Position numbers and translations under genes: made by a program
Assembly: GCF_027706745.1 (NCBI RefSeq)
Contig: NZ_JAQFWP010000056.1
Location: 1-47,691 of the forward strand
DNA from: Nocardiopsis suaedae
GTDB lineage: Bacteria; Actinomycetota; Actinomycetes; Streptosporangiales; Streptosporangiaceae
DNA: 47,691 nucleotides
Direction of reading: 5' to 3'
Part shown: positions 35,167 to 43,658 of the stretch, piece after piece
Numbering within the stretch: the stretch's first letter is position 1
Layout: each line of letters opens with the position of its first letter
Notes under the pieces: generated by a model
Told to the model about the DNA's origin: nothing
Databases searched by the model: none
The model's input: only the letters and a program-made list of their open reading frames with translations

Positions 35167-35901
35167 CTACCCCTGTCTTCTCCTCCTGCCCCGGCGCCTC
35201 AGCCAGCGGGCGCCCAGGAGCAGCACCACGGCCACCGCGGCCACCGGGGCGAGGCGCTTGAGCACCGGCACCCCGGCCGTCCGCAGCGCGTCCAGGGCCT
35301 CCTCCTCGGCCTGCGCGGCGCGGCCGGCCGCCCGGTGGACCTCGTGGACCGCGCTCGCGGCCTCCCGGTCGGGGACCCTGCCGTCGGCCCCGGACGCGGC
35401 GCCGGGCCGCTCCTCCTCCGGCCCCGAGGGCGAGGGCTCCGGGTCCTCCGGGGCGGCCAGCTCCTCCGCCAGGGACTCGGCGAACCTGTTCACCAGGCGG
35501 CCGCTCACGTCCGCCATCACCCCGCGCCCGAACTGGGCCACCCGGCCCGTCACCTTCAGGTCCGCCGCGACCTCCACCCGCGTCGCCCCGGCGCCGTCGT
35601 CGGACAGCGACGCCACCACGGACGCCGACGCCGTGCCGCTGCCCCTGGCCTCCTTGCCCGAGGCCTCGATGCGCACCCTCCGCGCGTCCGCGTCCCTCTC
35701 GGTGAAGCGGGCCTCGCCGCGGTAGGTCACGGTGATCGGCCCGACCTTCACCCGCACCTTCCCGGTCACGGTGTCCCCGTCGACCGACTCCAGGGTCGCG
35801 CCCGGCACGCACGGCGCCACCCGCTCCGGGTCCAGCAGCACCTCCCACGCGCGCCCCACCGGGACCGGGACCCCGAACTCGTGCTCCAGTCGCATGCTCA
35901 C
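35167..35901 (-). CDS. coxG: CoxG-like SRPBCC protein, membrane-anchored
   Basis: Encodes 244 residues. The N-terminal ~150 match the CoxG/SRPBCC fold that recruits or helps mature molybdenum hydroxylases: EHEFGVPVPVGRAWEVLLDP, VAPCVPGATLESVDGD and KVRVKVGPITVTYRGEARF. An acidic linker follows, then a C-terminal membrane helix (LAPVAAVAVVLLLGARWL) with an Arg-rich end, as in CoxG proteins that anchor the enzyme to the membrane. The GTG overlaps the stop of the FAD subunit (GTGA) with GGAGG upstream; an ATG 6 nt further on is possible. Last gene of the operon. Confidence 0.85.
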   Translation of the reverse strand: MSMRLEHEFGVPVPVGRAWEVLLDPERVAPCVPGATLESVDGDTVTGKVRVKVGPITVTYRGEARFTERDADARRVRIEASGKEARGSGTASASVVASLSDDGAGATRVEVAADLKVTGRVAQFGRGVMADVSGRLVNRFAESLAEELAAPEDPEPSPSGPEEERPGAASGADGRVPDREAASAVHEVHRAAGRAAQAEEEALDALRTAGVPVLKRLAPVAAVAVVLLLGARWLRRRGRRRRQG

Positions 35902-36761
35902 GCCTGAACCGCCTCCATTCCGGCCGCCCGCGCCAGCGCCCGCCCGGCCAGCACCCCGGCCAGGTGCCGCCGGTAGTCGGCGCCGCCGTTCAGATCGCTC
36001 GGCGGGGAGCCCGCCTCCCGGGCCAGGGCCCCGGCGGCGCGCAGGTCCTCGGCTCCGGCCGCGCCGCCGCAGGCCCGCTCGGCCTCCCCGGCCCGCACCG
36101 GCACCGGCGCCATGCTGGCCAGCCCGACCCGGGCCTCGGCCACGGCACCGTCCTCCCGGCGGACCGCCGCGGCCACCCCGACCACCGCCCACGCCTGCGC
36201 GGTGCGGGAGAACTTCTCGTAGTGGAACCCCCAGCCGGTGAGCTTGGGGACCCGCACCGCCGCCAGCACCTCGCCCGGCTCCAGGGCGGTGGTCAGGTAG
36301 TCCGCGAAGAACGCGGACGCCGGGACGGTGCGGGCGCCGTCCGGCCCCTCCACCTCCATCTCGGCGCCCAGCGCCAGCACGGCGGCGGGCAGGTCGGCGG
36401 CCGGGTCGGCGTGCGCCAGCGACCCGCCCAGCGTGCCGCGGTGGCGCACCGCCGGGTCGGCCACGGTGCGCGCCGCCATCGCCAGCAGCGCGCAGTGCTC
36501 GGCCACCAGCGGGTCGCGGACCACCTCGTGGTGGGTGGTCAGGGCGCCGATCCGGAGCGCGTCGCCGTCGTCGGCCACCCCGCGCAGCCCGTCCACCCCG
36601 GACAGGTCCACCACGGTGGTGGGGGCGGCCAGCCGGAACCGCAGCAGCGGCACCAGGCTCTGCCCGCCCGCCAGCGCCTTGGCGTCCTCGTCGGCGGCCA
36701 GCGCCGCGACGGCCGCGCCCAGCGAGTCGGGGCGCAGGTACGCGAACGGGGCCGGGATCAT
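35898..36761 (-). CDS. coxM: Mo-hydroxylase FAD-binding medium subunit
   Basis: Encodes 287 residues, family size. FAD-binding motifs are AGGQSLVPLLRFRLA near 35 and TVADPAVRHRGTLGGSLAHA near 100, followed by the C-terminal CO-dehydrogenase flavoprotein domain (GWGFHYEKFSRTAQAWAVVG). It passes electrons from the 2Fe-2S subunit to the acceptor. The start overlaps the large-subunit stop (ATGA). CO as substrate is not established; the large subunit is form II. Confidence 0.9.
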   Translation of the reverse strand: MIPAPFAYLRPDSLGAAVAALAADEDAKALAGGQSLVPLLRFRLAAPTTVVDLSGVDGLRGVADDGDALRIGALTTHHEVVRDPLVAEHCALLAMAARTVADPAVRHRGTLGGSLAHADPAADLPAAVLALGAEMEVEGPDGARTVPASAFFADYLTTALEPGEVLAAVRVPKLTGWGFHYEKFSRTAQAWAVVGVAAAVRREDGAVAEARVGLASMAPVPVRAGEAERACGGAAGAEDLRAAGALAREAGSPPSDLNGGADYRRHLAGVLAGRALARAAGMEAVQA

Positions 36762-39172
36762 CGGCCCTCACCTCCGTTCCGGGCCCTCTGGGCCTCCTGG
36801 AGCGCCCGCCACACCCGTTCGGGCGTGCAGGGCATGGGCACGTCCCGCACCCCGAACGGGCGCAGGGCGTCCACCACCGCGCCGACCACCGCCGGGGTGG
36901 AGGCGATGGTGCCGGCCTCGCCCACCCCCTTGGAGCCCAGCGGGTTGGTGGTGGACGGGGTCACCGTCCGGTCGGTGGTGAAACCGGGCAGGTCGGCCGC
37001 GGACGGCAGCAGGTAGTCCGCCATGGTCGCGGTGACCAGGGTGCCGTCGGCGTCGTGCACCGCCTCCTCGAACAGCGCCTGGCCGATGCCCTGGGCCAGC
37101 CCGCCGTGCACCTGCCCCTCCACGATCAGCGGGTTGACGACGGTGCCCACGTCGTCCACGGCCGTGTAGCCGCGGATGCGCACCGCCCCGGTCTCGGTGT
37201 CCACCTCCACCGCGCACAGGTGCGTGCCGTGCGGGTAGGAGAAGTCGGACGGGTCGAAGGCGGCGTCGGAGTCCAGGGACGGCTCGGCCCCCTCCGGCAG
37301 GTCGTGCGCGGCGAACACGGCCAGCGCCACCTCCTGGATGGCGGCCGACGGCCGCTCGGTGCCGCGCACCCGGAACCGCCCGCCCGTGAACTCCAGGTCG
37401 TCCTCGGCGGCCTCCAGCATGTGCGCCGCCATCACCCGGGCCTTGTCCACCACCCGCTCGCAGGCGTGCACCAGCGCCGACCCGCCCACGACCAGCGACC
37501 GCGACCCGTAGGTGTCCAGCCCGCGCGGGGAGACCCGGGTGTCGCCGTGCAGCACCCGCACGTCCTCCACCGGCACGCCCAACCGGTCGGCGGCGATCTG
37601 CGACCAGGCGGTCTCGTGCCCCTGCCCGTGCGCCGAGGAGCCCGTCACCACCTCGACCTTGCCGCTGGGCAGCATCCGCACCGACGCGTGCTCCCACCCG
37701 CCGGCGCCGTAGTTCAGCTCGCCCAGCATGCGCGAGGGCGCGATCCCGCACATCTCCGTGAACGTCGACACCCCGATGCCGAGCTGTACCGTGTCGCCGC
37801 TCTTGCGCCGCCGCTCCTGCTCGGCCCGCAGCTCGTGGTACCCGGCCAGCTCCAGCGCGCGCTCGGTGGCCGCCTCGTAGTTCCCGGTGTCGTAGGTGAG
37901 CCCGGCGATGGTGGTGTAGGGGAACTCGCCGTGGCCGATCCAGTTGCGCCGCCGCAGCTCCACCGGGTCCATGCCCAGCTCGTCGGCGAGCTCGCCCATG
38001 ATCCGCTCGATGGCGTAGGTGGCCTCGGGCCGCCCCGCACCCCGGTAGGCGTCGGTGGGCATGGTGGTGGTGAACACCCCGGTGCAGGTGAAGGAGTAGG
38101 CGTCCATCTTGTAGATGCCCGGGTACATGAACGCGCCCAGCAGCGGAACCCCCGGGGTGACCAGCATCAGGTAGGCGCCCATGTCGGCGAGCAGGTCCAC
38201 CTTCAGCCCGCGCAGCCGCCCGTCGGCGTCGGCGGCGATGGACACGTCCTGGATCTGCGCCCGCCCGTGGTGCGTGGTCTGGAACCCCTCCGACCGGGTC
38301 TCGGTCCACTTCACCGGGCGGCCCAGGCGGCGGGCGAGCAGGAGCAGCAGCACCTCCTCCGCGGTCACCTGCAGCTTCGACCCGAAGCCGCCGCCCACGT
38401 CCGGGGCGACCACCCGGATGTCGTGCTCGGGGACGCCGGTGACCGTCGCCAGCATGAGCCGCAGCACGTGCGGGATCTGCGTGGCCGACCACAGCGTGTA
38501 CCCGCCCTCCTCGGGCTGGCACACCACCGAACGCGGCTCCATGGCCGCGGGGATGAGCCGCTGCTGCCGGTAGCGCCGGGTCAGCACCATGTCCGCCCCC
38601 GAGAACGCCGCGTCGACGTCCCCGTTGGAGAACGGCCACACGTAGGCCCGGTTGGTGCCCGCGTCGGCGTGCACCGGGTCGGCGCCGTCGGCCAGGGCCT
38701 CCTCCAGGTCGAGCACCGCGGGCAGCGGCTCGTAGTCGACGTCGATCTCCTCCAGGGCGTCGGCGGCGCTCTCCGGGTCGCGGGCGACGACGCAGGCCAC
38801 CGCCTCCCCGGCGTAGCGCACCTCGTCCACGGCCATCGGCGGGTGCGGAGGGGTGACCATGTCCTCGGTCACCGGCCAGGCACAGGGCAGCGACCCCTGC
38901 TCATCGGCGACGTCGGCCCCGGTGAACACCGCCGCGACGCCGGGCACCCCCCGCGCGCGCGAGGCGTCGACGTTCCCGATCCGCGCGTGCGCCATGGGGC
39001 TGCGCAGGAACGCCACGTGCAGGGTGCCGGGGGGTTCGATGTTGTCGGTCCAGCGGGTGCGCCCGGTGAGCAGCCGGGCGTCCTCCTTGCGGGGCAGCGG
39101 GCGGCCGGTCTGCGGAGCGGTGTCGGGGATGCTCTCTGCGCTTCCGGGGGTGCTCTCGGGTGCGGTGGTCAT
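36758..39172 (-). CDS. coxL: Mo-hydroxylase large subunit, form II CoxL-like
   Basis: Encodes 804 residues and binds the molybdopterin cytosine dinucleotide cofactor. It has GGGFGSKLQVTAEEV near 260, the active-site loop AYRGAGR at 375-381, AHGQGHETAWSQ, and the catalytic Glu in GSKGVGEAGTIAS. AYRGAGR marks form II enzymes; true CO dehydrogenases of form I carry AYxCSFR. The physiological substrate of form II enzymes is uncertain. It overlaps the small-subunit gene upstream and the FAD subunit gene downstream (4 bp each), so subunits are made in fixed proportion. No XdhC- or MobA-type maturation gene is in the operon. Confidence 0.92.
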   Translation of the reverse strand: MTTAPESTPGSAESIPDTAPQTGRPLPRKEDARLLTGRTRWTDNIEPPGTLHVAFLRSPMAHARIGNVDASRARGVPGVAAVFTGADVADEQGSLPCAWPVTEDMVTPPHPPMAVDEVRYAGEAVACVVARDPESAADALEEIDVDYEPLPAVLDLEEALADGADPVHADAGTNRAYVWPFSNGDVDAAFSGADMVLTRRYRQQRLIPAAMEPRSVVCQPEEGGYTLWSATQIPHVLRLMLATVTGVPEHDIRVVAPDVGGGFGSKLQVTAEEVLLLLLARRLGRPVKWTETRSEGFQTTHHGRAQIQDVSIAADADGRLRGLKVDLLADMGAYLMLVTPGVPLLGAFMYPGIYKMDAYSFTCTGVFTTTMPTDAYRGAGRPEATYAIERIMGELADELGMDPVELRRRNWIGHGEFPYTTIAGLTYDTGNYEAATERALELAGYHELRAEQERRRKSGDTVQLGIGVSTFTEMCGIAPSRMLGELNYGAGGWEHASVRMLPSGKVEVVTGSSAHGQGHETAWSQIAADRLGVPVEDVRVLHGDTRVSPRGLDTYGSRSLVVGGSALVHACERVVDKARVMAAHMLEAAEDDLEFTGGRFRVRGTERPSAAIQEVALAVFAAHDLPEGAEPSLDSDAAFDPSDFSYPHGTHLCAVEVDTETGAVRIRGYTAVDDVGTVVNPLIVEGQVHGGLAQGIGQALFEEAVHDADGTLVTATMADYLLPSAADLPGFTTDRTVTPSTTNPLGSKGVGEAGTIASTPAVVGAVVDALRPFGVRDVPMPCTPERVWRALQEAQRARNGGEGR

Positions 39173-39669
39173 GCGGTGCCACCTCCCACCGGGGTGCGCG
39201 TGTGGGCCCCGCGCATCTCGGCCGCGGCGTCGAGGACGGCGGCGACGATGTTCGCGTAGCCGGTGCACCGGCACAGGTTGCCCTCGAGGCCCTCGCGGAC
39301 CTCCTCCTCGGTCGGGTCGGGGTTGTCCTGCAGCAGGTCGGAGGCGGCCATGAGCATGCCGGGGGTGCAGTAGCCGCACTGGAGCGCGTGGCGGCGGTGG
39401 AACGCGGACTGCAGGGGGTGCCATTCGCCGTCGGCGGCCATGCCCTCGACGGTGCTGATCCGGCTGCCGTCGGCCTGAACGGCCAGGACGGTGCAGCTCT
39501 TGACGGACGCGCCGTCCATCAGGACGGTGCAGGCGCCGCAGTTGCTCGTGTCGCACCCCACGGGGGTGCCGACCTTTCCGAGGCGGCGGAGATGGTGGAC
39601 GAGGAGTCGGCGGGCTTCGACTTGGTCGTCGTAGCGCACGCCGTCGACGGTGACGCGGATGTCGGGCAT
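39169..39669 (-). CDS. coxS: Mo-hydroxylase [2Fe-2S] small subunit
   Basis: Encodes 166 residues. The plant-ferredoxin-type cluster is bound by Cys39, 44, 47 and 59 ([14 protein letters not shown]), and the second cluster by Cys98, 101, 133 and 135 (QCGYCTPGM and [11 protein letters not shown]). The ATG has GGGAGG about 10 nt upstream. First gene of the coxS-L-M-G operon, with a palindromic operator candidate just upstream. Confidence 0.95.
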   Translation of the reverse strand: MPDIRVTVDGVRYDDQVEARRLLVHHLRRLGKVGTPVGCDTSNCGACTVLMDGASVKSCTVLAVQADGSRISTVEGMAADGEWHPLQSAFHRRHALQCGYCTPGMLMAASDLLQDNPDPTEEEVREGLEGNLCRCTGYANIVAAVLDAAAEMRGAHTRTPVGGGTA

Positions 39670-39701
39670 GGGGGCGCGGCCTCCCGTTCCGGATCGGCGG
39701 T

Positions 39702-39737
39702 CGCGCCCCAACCTAAATCAAAGTGATATGGATCACT
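39702..39737 (-). promoter_or_regulatory. cox operon promoter with palindromic operator
   Basis: AGTGAT (39722-39727), a 4-nt centre ATGG and ATCACT (39732-39737) form an AT-rich inverted repeat, striking in this GC-rich DNA. On the minus strand TAGGTT follows as a -10 candidate, and the repeat occupies the spacer and -35 region. A repressor bound here would block the operon. No regulator gene is adjacent. Confidence 0.6.
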
Positions 39738-39795
39738 AGAGGTTGCAGAGGGTTGGGCCCCGCCCGATCGCGGCCCGGTCCTGTACGGCGTCCCG

Positions 39796-40002
39796 TCACC
39801 CGCCGTCGGCGGACTCCCGGTCGCGCGAGCGCACCATCGCCCGCGCGATCCCCGCCAGGCCCAGACCGACCGCCAGCGCGGGCAGCACCCACACCAGGTC
39901 GAACCCCCACCCGCCGGTCCCGCGCACCAGGAAGGCCGCGCCGAGGACGACGAAGCACAGGCCCGCGATGAGCGAGCCCCAGTCGGTCCTACGCCTTCTC
40001 AC
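39796..40002 (-). CDS. Small two-helix membrane protein
   Basis: Encodes 68 residues: a basic N-terminus (RRRRTDWGS), two hydrophobic helices (LIAGLCFVVLGAAFLV and VWVLPALAVGLGLAGIARAM) and a charged tail. The GTG start lies inside the end of the PspC/LiaF-like gene with a 14-bp overlap, so it is translated after it. Probably an accessory membrane component of that module, similar in place to LiaI-type proteins. No family recognised. Confidence 0.65.
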   Translation of the reverse strand: MRRRRTDWGSLIAGLCFVVLGAAFLVRGTGGWGFDLVWVLPALAVGLGLAGIARAMVRSRDRESADGG

Positions 40003-41395
40003 GCCGCACCTCCAAGTCCCCCACATAGGAGGACAGCGTCACGTCCAGCACCGGGGCGCCCCCGGCCGCGCCGTCCCCGCCCCCGGCACCGCCGGCGGCG
40101 GGCTCCAACGTCTCCCGCACGTCCAGCCGCGGCCCGGACCGCATCGACTCGTCCACCCGGATCTCCCCGAACGCCGACGTGCCGTGTACCCGCACCCGCG
40201 CCTCCTGCGGAACGACGACCTCCATCCCGCCGAAGCCGACCTTCACGCGCACCGCCACCTCGTCGCCCGGCTCCAGCTCCATCCGGGTCAGGTCGACCGC
40301 GGCGGTGCCCCCGGTCAGCTCGAACGGGCGCTGCGCCTCGGCGACCGTCCGCGGCCGCCACTGGGCCTCGCCGAAGCGCAGCCCCGTCAGGTCGGTGGCC
40401 GACGCCGCCACCAGCAGCACCGCAACCAGTACCCCCACCACCGCGAGGCCGCGCGCATCGCCGACCCACGCCCCCGCGACCAGCGCCAGCCCGATGACCA
40501 CCGCGACGCTCCCCAGATAGAGCGGCCCCGTCTGGGGCCCGACCAGGGCCGCGAGCGAGAACTCGCCCGTGGCGAGCATGAACCCGCCGGCGGCGGCCAC
40601 CGCCGCCCAGAACGCGAACGCCAGCAGGCGGACCCCCCGCGCGCGCTTGCGGCGCGGACGGCACTCCTGCCGGGGCTCCGGGGCGTCCGAGGGGTTCGAG
40701 AGCTCCGAGGACTCCGAGGGCCGGGGGGGATCCGAGGACTCCGGGGGCTCCGAGGAGGAGTCTGAGGGCTCCGGAGCGCCCTGCGGCGCCGGAGCCGCGG
40801 CACCGCGCGGCGCCCCGCCGCCGCCCAGCACCGCCAGGTCGATCGGCCCCGCCGGGGCCTGCGCCCACGGCTGCGCCGGGTTGTAGTACGCCGGGCCCGG
40901 CTCCGGCTCCGGGGCGGGAGGCGGAGGCGCGTGCCGCCGCAGCAGCGACGGCAGTGCGCGGAACTCCCTCTGCAGCACCACGCCCCGCCCGTGCGCCGTC
41001 AGCAGGCCCAGCACCAGCGGCGCCGCCAGCACCAGCGTCCCCCAGGCCACCCCGCCCACCAGGCTCAGCGCCGTGGCCACCGCCAGCGCCGCCGCCAGCA
41101 GCGTCGGCACCGCCCGCGCCGGGACCCGCCGGTTGAGCAGCTGCTCGGCCATCGCCGGGCCGCCCCGGGCGTCCCGCATCACCAGCCAGGCGCCCACGTA
41201 CAGCAGCACCCCCACCAGACCGGCCAGCCCGGTCAGGCAGAACGCCACCCGCCACAGCACCGGGTCCGTCCCCGTGTAGCGGCCCAGCCCCGCGCACACC
41301 CCGGTGAGCACGCCCGCGTCGGGGCGGCGGCGCAGCCCCTCGTCCGCGGTCGCCTCCCCGGCGGTCGTGTCCCCAGCGGTCTCCATGCTCTCCAT
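39989..41395 (-). CDS. PspC-domain LiaF-like membrane protein
   Basis: Encodes 468 residues. Residues 20-75 are a PspC domain (RRRPDAGVLTGVCAGLGRYTGTDPVLWRV cut here into its recognisable parts GVCAGLGRY and DPVLWRVAF). Two membrane segments near 100-135 follow, then a Pro/Ser-rich cytoplasmic linker (about 165-260), four more membrane segments (about 270-345) and a C-terminal beta domain ending TLSSYVGDLEVRR, like the toastrack fold of LiaF. LiaF proteins restrain the LiaS kinase until the envelope is damaged. The first ATG is chosen with GGAGGG 5 nt upstream. It is divergent from the PspC histidine kinase gene. Confidence 0.82.
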   Translation of the reverse strand: MESMETAGDTTAGEATADEGLRRRPDAGVLTGVCAGLGRYTGTDPVLWRVAFCLTGLAGLVGVLLYVGAWLVMRDARGGPAMAEQLLNRRVPARAVPTLLAAALAVATALSLVGGVAWGTLVLAAPLVLGLLTAHGRGVVLQREFRALPSLLRRHAPPPPAPEPEPGPAYYNPAQPWAQAPAGPIDLAVLGGGGAPRGAAAPAPQGAPEPSDSSSEPPESSDPPRPSESSELSNPSDAPEPRQECRPRRKRARGVRLLAFAFWAAVAAAGGFMLATGEFSLAALVGPQTGPLYLGSVAVVIGLALVAGAWVGDARGLAVVGVLVAVLLVAASATDLTGLRFGEAQWRPRTVAEAQRPFELTGGTAAVDLTRMELEPGDEVAVRVKVGFGGMEVVVPQEARVRVHGTSAFGEIRVDESMRSGPRLDVRETLEPAAGGAGGGDGAAGGAPVLDVTLSSYVGDLEVRREKA

Positions 41396-41558
41396 CGTCG
41401 CCCTCCGCAGGCCCCGTGCCCATCCGGGACCACCCTGACCCCTCCCTGAGGCGCACCCCTCCCCACCCCGGCCGCGTCTTCCGGGCGCGCCCCTGATGCC
41501 CCGCCGCCCGCGCCGGGGGCATCCTGGAGACCCGCGGAGGAAAAGGGGAGCACAGGCG

Positions 41559-42767
41559 ATGTCGGACACGGCGGCGGCCGAGGAGCCGCCGCGCATGCAG
41601 CGCGCCCGCGACGGACGGCTGGTCGCGGGCGTCGGCGCGGGCATGGCCCGCCACCTGGGCGTGTCCACCACCGTGGTGCGCCTGGCGCTGCTCGCCCTCG
41701 GCTTCGCCGGGATCGGCATCGCCGTCTACTTCGCCCTGGTGTTCTTCGTCCCCGCCGAGGCCGAGGCGGACCCCGAGGAGCGCGCCGAGTCCGCCCGCCG
41801 ACAAGGCCGCGACCTGGCCCAGCTGCTCGCCTACCTGGCCGTCGCCGGGGTCGTCGGCCTGCTCTTCCTGCTCTTCGGCGGGCTGTTCGACCCCCTGCTG
41901 TGGCTCATCGTCTTCGGCGCCATCGGCGGCGCCATCCTCTGGCAGCAGGCCAACCCCGCCCAGCGCGACGAATGGGTGTCGGCGACCTCGCTGCGCTCCC
42001 GGACCGGCCTGCTGCGCGGCGGGGCCGGGGTCCTGCTCATCGTCATCGGGGTCTTCGGCTTCCTCGCCTTCCAGCAGCAGCTCCAGGACGCCCGCGCCGG
42101 GCTCACCTTCGCCGTGGCCACCCTCGCCGGGATCAGCCTCGTCGCCGCCCCCTGGATCGTGGGGCTCATCCGCGAGCGCGACAAGGAGCGCCGCGAACGC
42201 ATCCGCAACCAAGAGCGCGCCGAGCTCGCCGCGCACATCCACGACTCGGTGCTGCACACCCTCACCCTCATCCAGCGCCGCGCCGAGGACCCCCGGGAGG
42301 TGCAGCGCCTGGCCCGCGTCCAGGAGCGCGCGCTGCGCGGGTGGCTCTACCAGCGCCCCGCCGACGCGGAGACCACCGTCAAGGCCGCCCTGGAGCGCGT
42401 CGCCGCCGAGGTCGAAGAGGTGCACGGGGTGCCCATCGACGTGGTGTGCGTGGGGGACGGGGACGTCGACGACGCGGTCCACGCCGAACTGCGCGCCGCC
42501 CGCGAGGCGATGGTCAACGCCTCCAAGTACGCGGGCCCCGAGACCGTCTCCGTGTACGGGGAGGTGGAGCCCGAACAGGTCCTGGTGTTCGTGCGCGACC
42601 GCGGCCCCGGATTCGACCTGGACGCGGTGCCGGCCGACCGCATGGGGGTGCGCGGCTCCATCGTCGGGCGCATGGAGCGGCACGGCGGCAGCGCCCGCAT
42701 CCGCACCGCCCCGGGGGAGGGGACCGAAGTACAGCTCACCATGCCCCGCATCAAGAGCGCCGAGTGA
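41559..42767 (+). CDS. PspC-domain sensor histidine kinase (LiaS-like)
   Basis: Encodes 402 residues. A PspC domain covers residues 15-65 (GRLVAGVGAGMARHLGVST), with membrane helices at about 44-65, 90-108, 112-128, 152-172 and 183-204. The dimerisation helix has ELAAHIHDSVLHTLTLIQR; His228 is the likely phosphorylated residue of the NarL-type HisKA_3 class. The ATPase domain has EAMVNASKYA and DRGPGFD. There is almost no extracellular part, so it probably senses the membrane itself or the LiaF-like partner. The ATG has AGGGGAG upstream. It pairs with the regulator gene 211 nt downstream. Confidence 0.88.
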   Translation: MSDTAAAEEPPRMQRARDGRLVAGVGAGMARHLGVSTTVVRLALLALGFAGIGIAVYFALVFFVPAEAEADPEERAESARRQGRDLAQLLAYLAVAGVVGLLFLLFGGLFDPLLWLIVFGAIGGAILWQQANPAQRDEWVSATSLRSRTGLLRGGAGVLLIVIGVFGFLAFQQQLQDARAGLTFAVATLAGISLVAAPWIVGLIRERDKERRERIRNQERAELAAHIHDSVLHTLTLIQRRAEDPREVQRLARVQERALRGWLYQRPADAETTVKAALERVAAEVEEVHGVPIDVVCVGDGDVDDAVHAELRAAREAMVNASKYAGPETVSVYGEVEPEQVLVFVRDRGPGFDLDAVPADRMGVRGSIVGRMERHGGSARIRTAPGEGTEVQLTMPRIKSAE

Positions 42768-42787
42768 ACGCGGGAGCGGGGGTGGGG

Positions 42788-42840
42788 CGTGGGGAGCAAT
42801 TATGCGGGGAGCACATGTGCGGGGAGCGGTTGCGGGAGCG
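42788..42840. repeat. ~15-bp direct repeats before response regulator gene
   Basis: GGGGAGC recurs at 42791, 42806 and 42821, with a GGGAGC near 42834, mostly preceded by TGC. One unit carries the perfect palindrome GCACATGTGC (42811-42820). It lies in the gap between kinase and regulator genes and could be a multi-site binding region. Confidence 0.7.
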
Positions 42841-42965
42841 GTGACGGGGCCGGTCTCCGTCGCCGGCGGTGTACACGCCGTGTCCGCCGCGCCCGCCAAG
42901 CCCCTCATTCCCGCGCGCGCATGGCCGGGGTCGGGCAGCGGCGCCCTATCGGAGGCCCGGATGGG

Positions 42966-42971
42966 TACAGT
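42966..42971 (+). promoter_or_regulatory. Leaderless -10 box of response regulator
   Basis: TACAGT ends 7 nt before the GTG at 42979. There is no ribosome site. The regulator may therefore be transcribed separately from the kinase. Confidence 0.5.
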
Positions 42972-42978
42972 CGCCTAT

Positions 42979-43650
42979 GTGGGTGACGACAATGAGACCT
43001 TTGCCGGAGGCGCGGCGGTGCCCCGCGTCGTGATCGTCGACGACCACCGGCTGTTCCGCAGTGGGGTGCGCGGCGAACTAGGCGACGCCGTCGATGTCGT
43101 CGGCGAGGCCGGGGACGTCGACTCCGCCGTCCGCGTCATCGCCGAGCACAGCCCCGACCTGGTGCTCCTCGACGTGCACCTGCCCGGCGGCGGCGGGGTG
43201 GAGGTCCTGCGCCGCGTCCTGGCCCGCCAGCCCGAGGTGCGGTTCCTCGCGCTGTCGGTCTCCGACGCGGCCGAGGACGTCATCGGCGTGGTGCGCGGCG
43301 GCGCCCGCGGCTACGTCACCAAGACCATCTCCGGCCGCGAGCTGGCCGACGCCATCGTGCGGGTCGCCGAAGGCGACGCCGTGTTCTCACCGCGGCTGGC
43401 CGGGTTCGTGCTGGACGCCTTCGCCGCCACCGACGCGCCGCCCATGGACCCCGAGCTGGACCGGCTCACCCAGCGCGAGCGCGAGGTGCTGCGGCTCATC
43501 GCCCGCGGCTACGCCTACAAGGAGGTCGCCAAGGAGCTGTTCATCTCGGTGAAGACCGTGGAGACCCACGTGTCGTCCGTGCTGCGCAAGCTCCAGCTCT
43601 CCAACCGCCACGAACTCAGCCGCTGGGCCACCGCCCGCAAGCTGGTCTGA
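42979..43650 (+). CDS. LuxR/NarL-type response regulator (LiaR-like)
   Basis: Encodes 223 residues. The receiver domain has VVIVDDHRLFRSGVRGEL at about 17-34 with the acidic pair, phosphoacceptor Asp65 in LVLLDVHLPG, Ser93 and Lys115 (GYVTKT). The LuxR helix-turn-helix covers 162-215 (LTQREREVLRLIARGYAYKE and KTVETHVSSVLRKLQLSNR). I chose the GTG that follows a leaderless -10 box; an earlier in-frame start at 42802 would add 59 poorly conserved residues. Partner of the upstream PspC kinase. A dispersed palindrome follows the stop. Confidence 0.9.
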   Translation: MGDDNETFAGGAAVPRVVIVDDHRLFRSGVRGELGDAVDVVGEAGDVDSAVRVIAEHSPDLVLLDVHLPGGGGVEVLRRVLARQPEVRFLALSVSDAAEDVIGVVRGGARGYVTKTISGRELADAIVRVAEGDAVFSPRLAGFVLDAFAATDAPPMDPELDRLTQREREVLRLIARGYAYKEVAKELFISVKTVETHVSSVLRKLQLSNRHELSRWATARKLV

Positions 43651-43658
43651 ACCGGCGT

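Noticed and set aside
42802-42978. 59-residue N-terminal extension of the response regulator
   Set aside because: Composition is poor, it crosses the direct repeats, and the GTG at 42979 has a -10 box and leads straight into the receiver domain.
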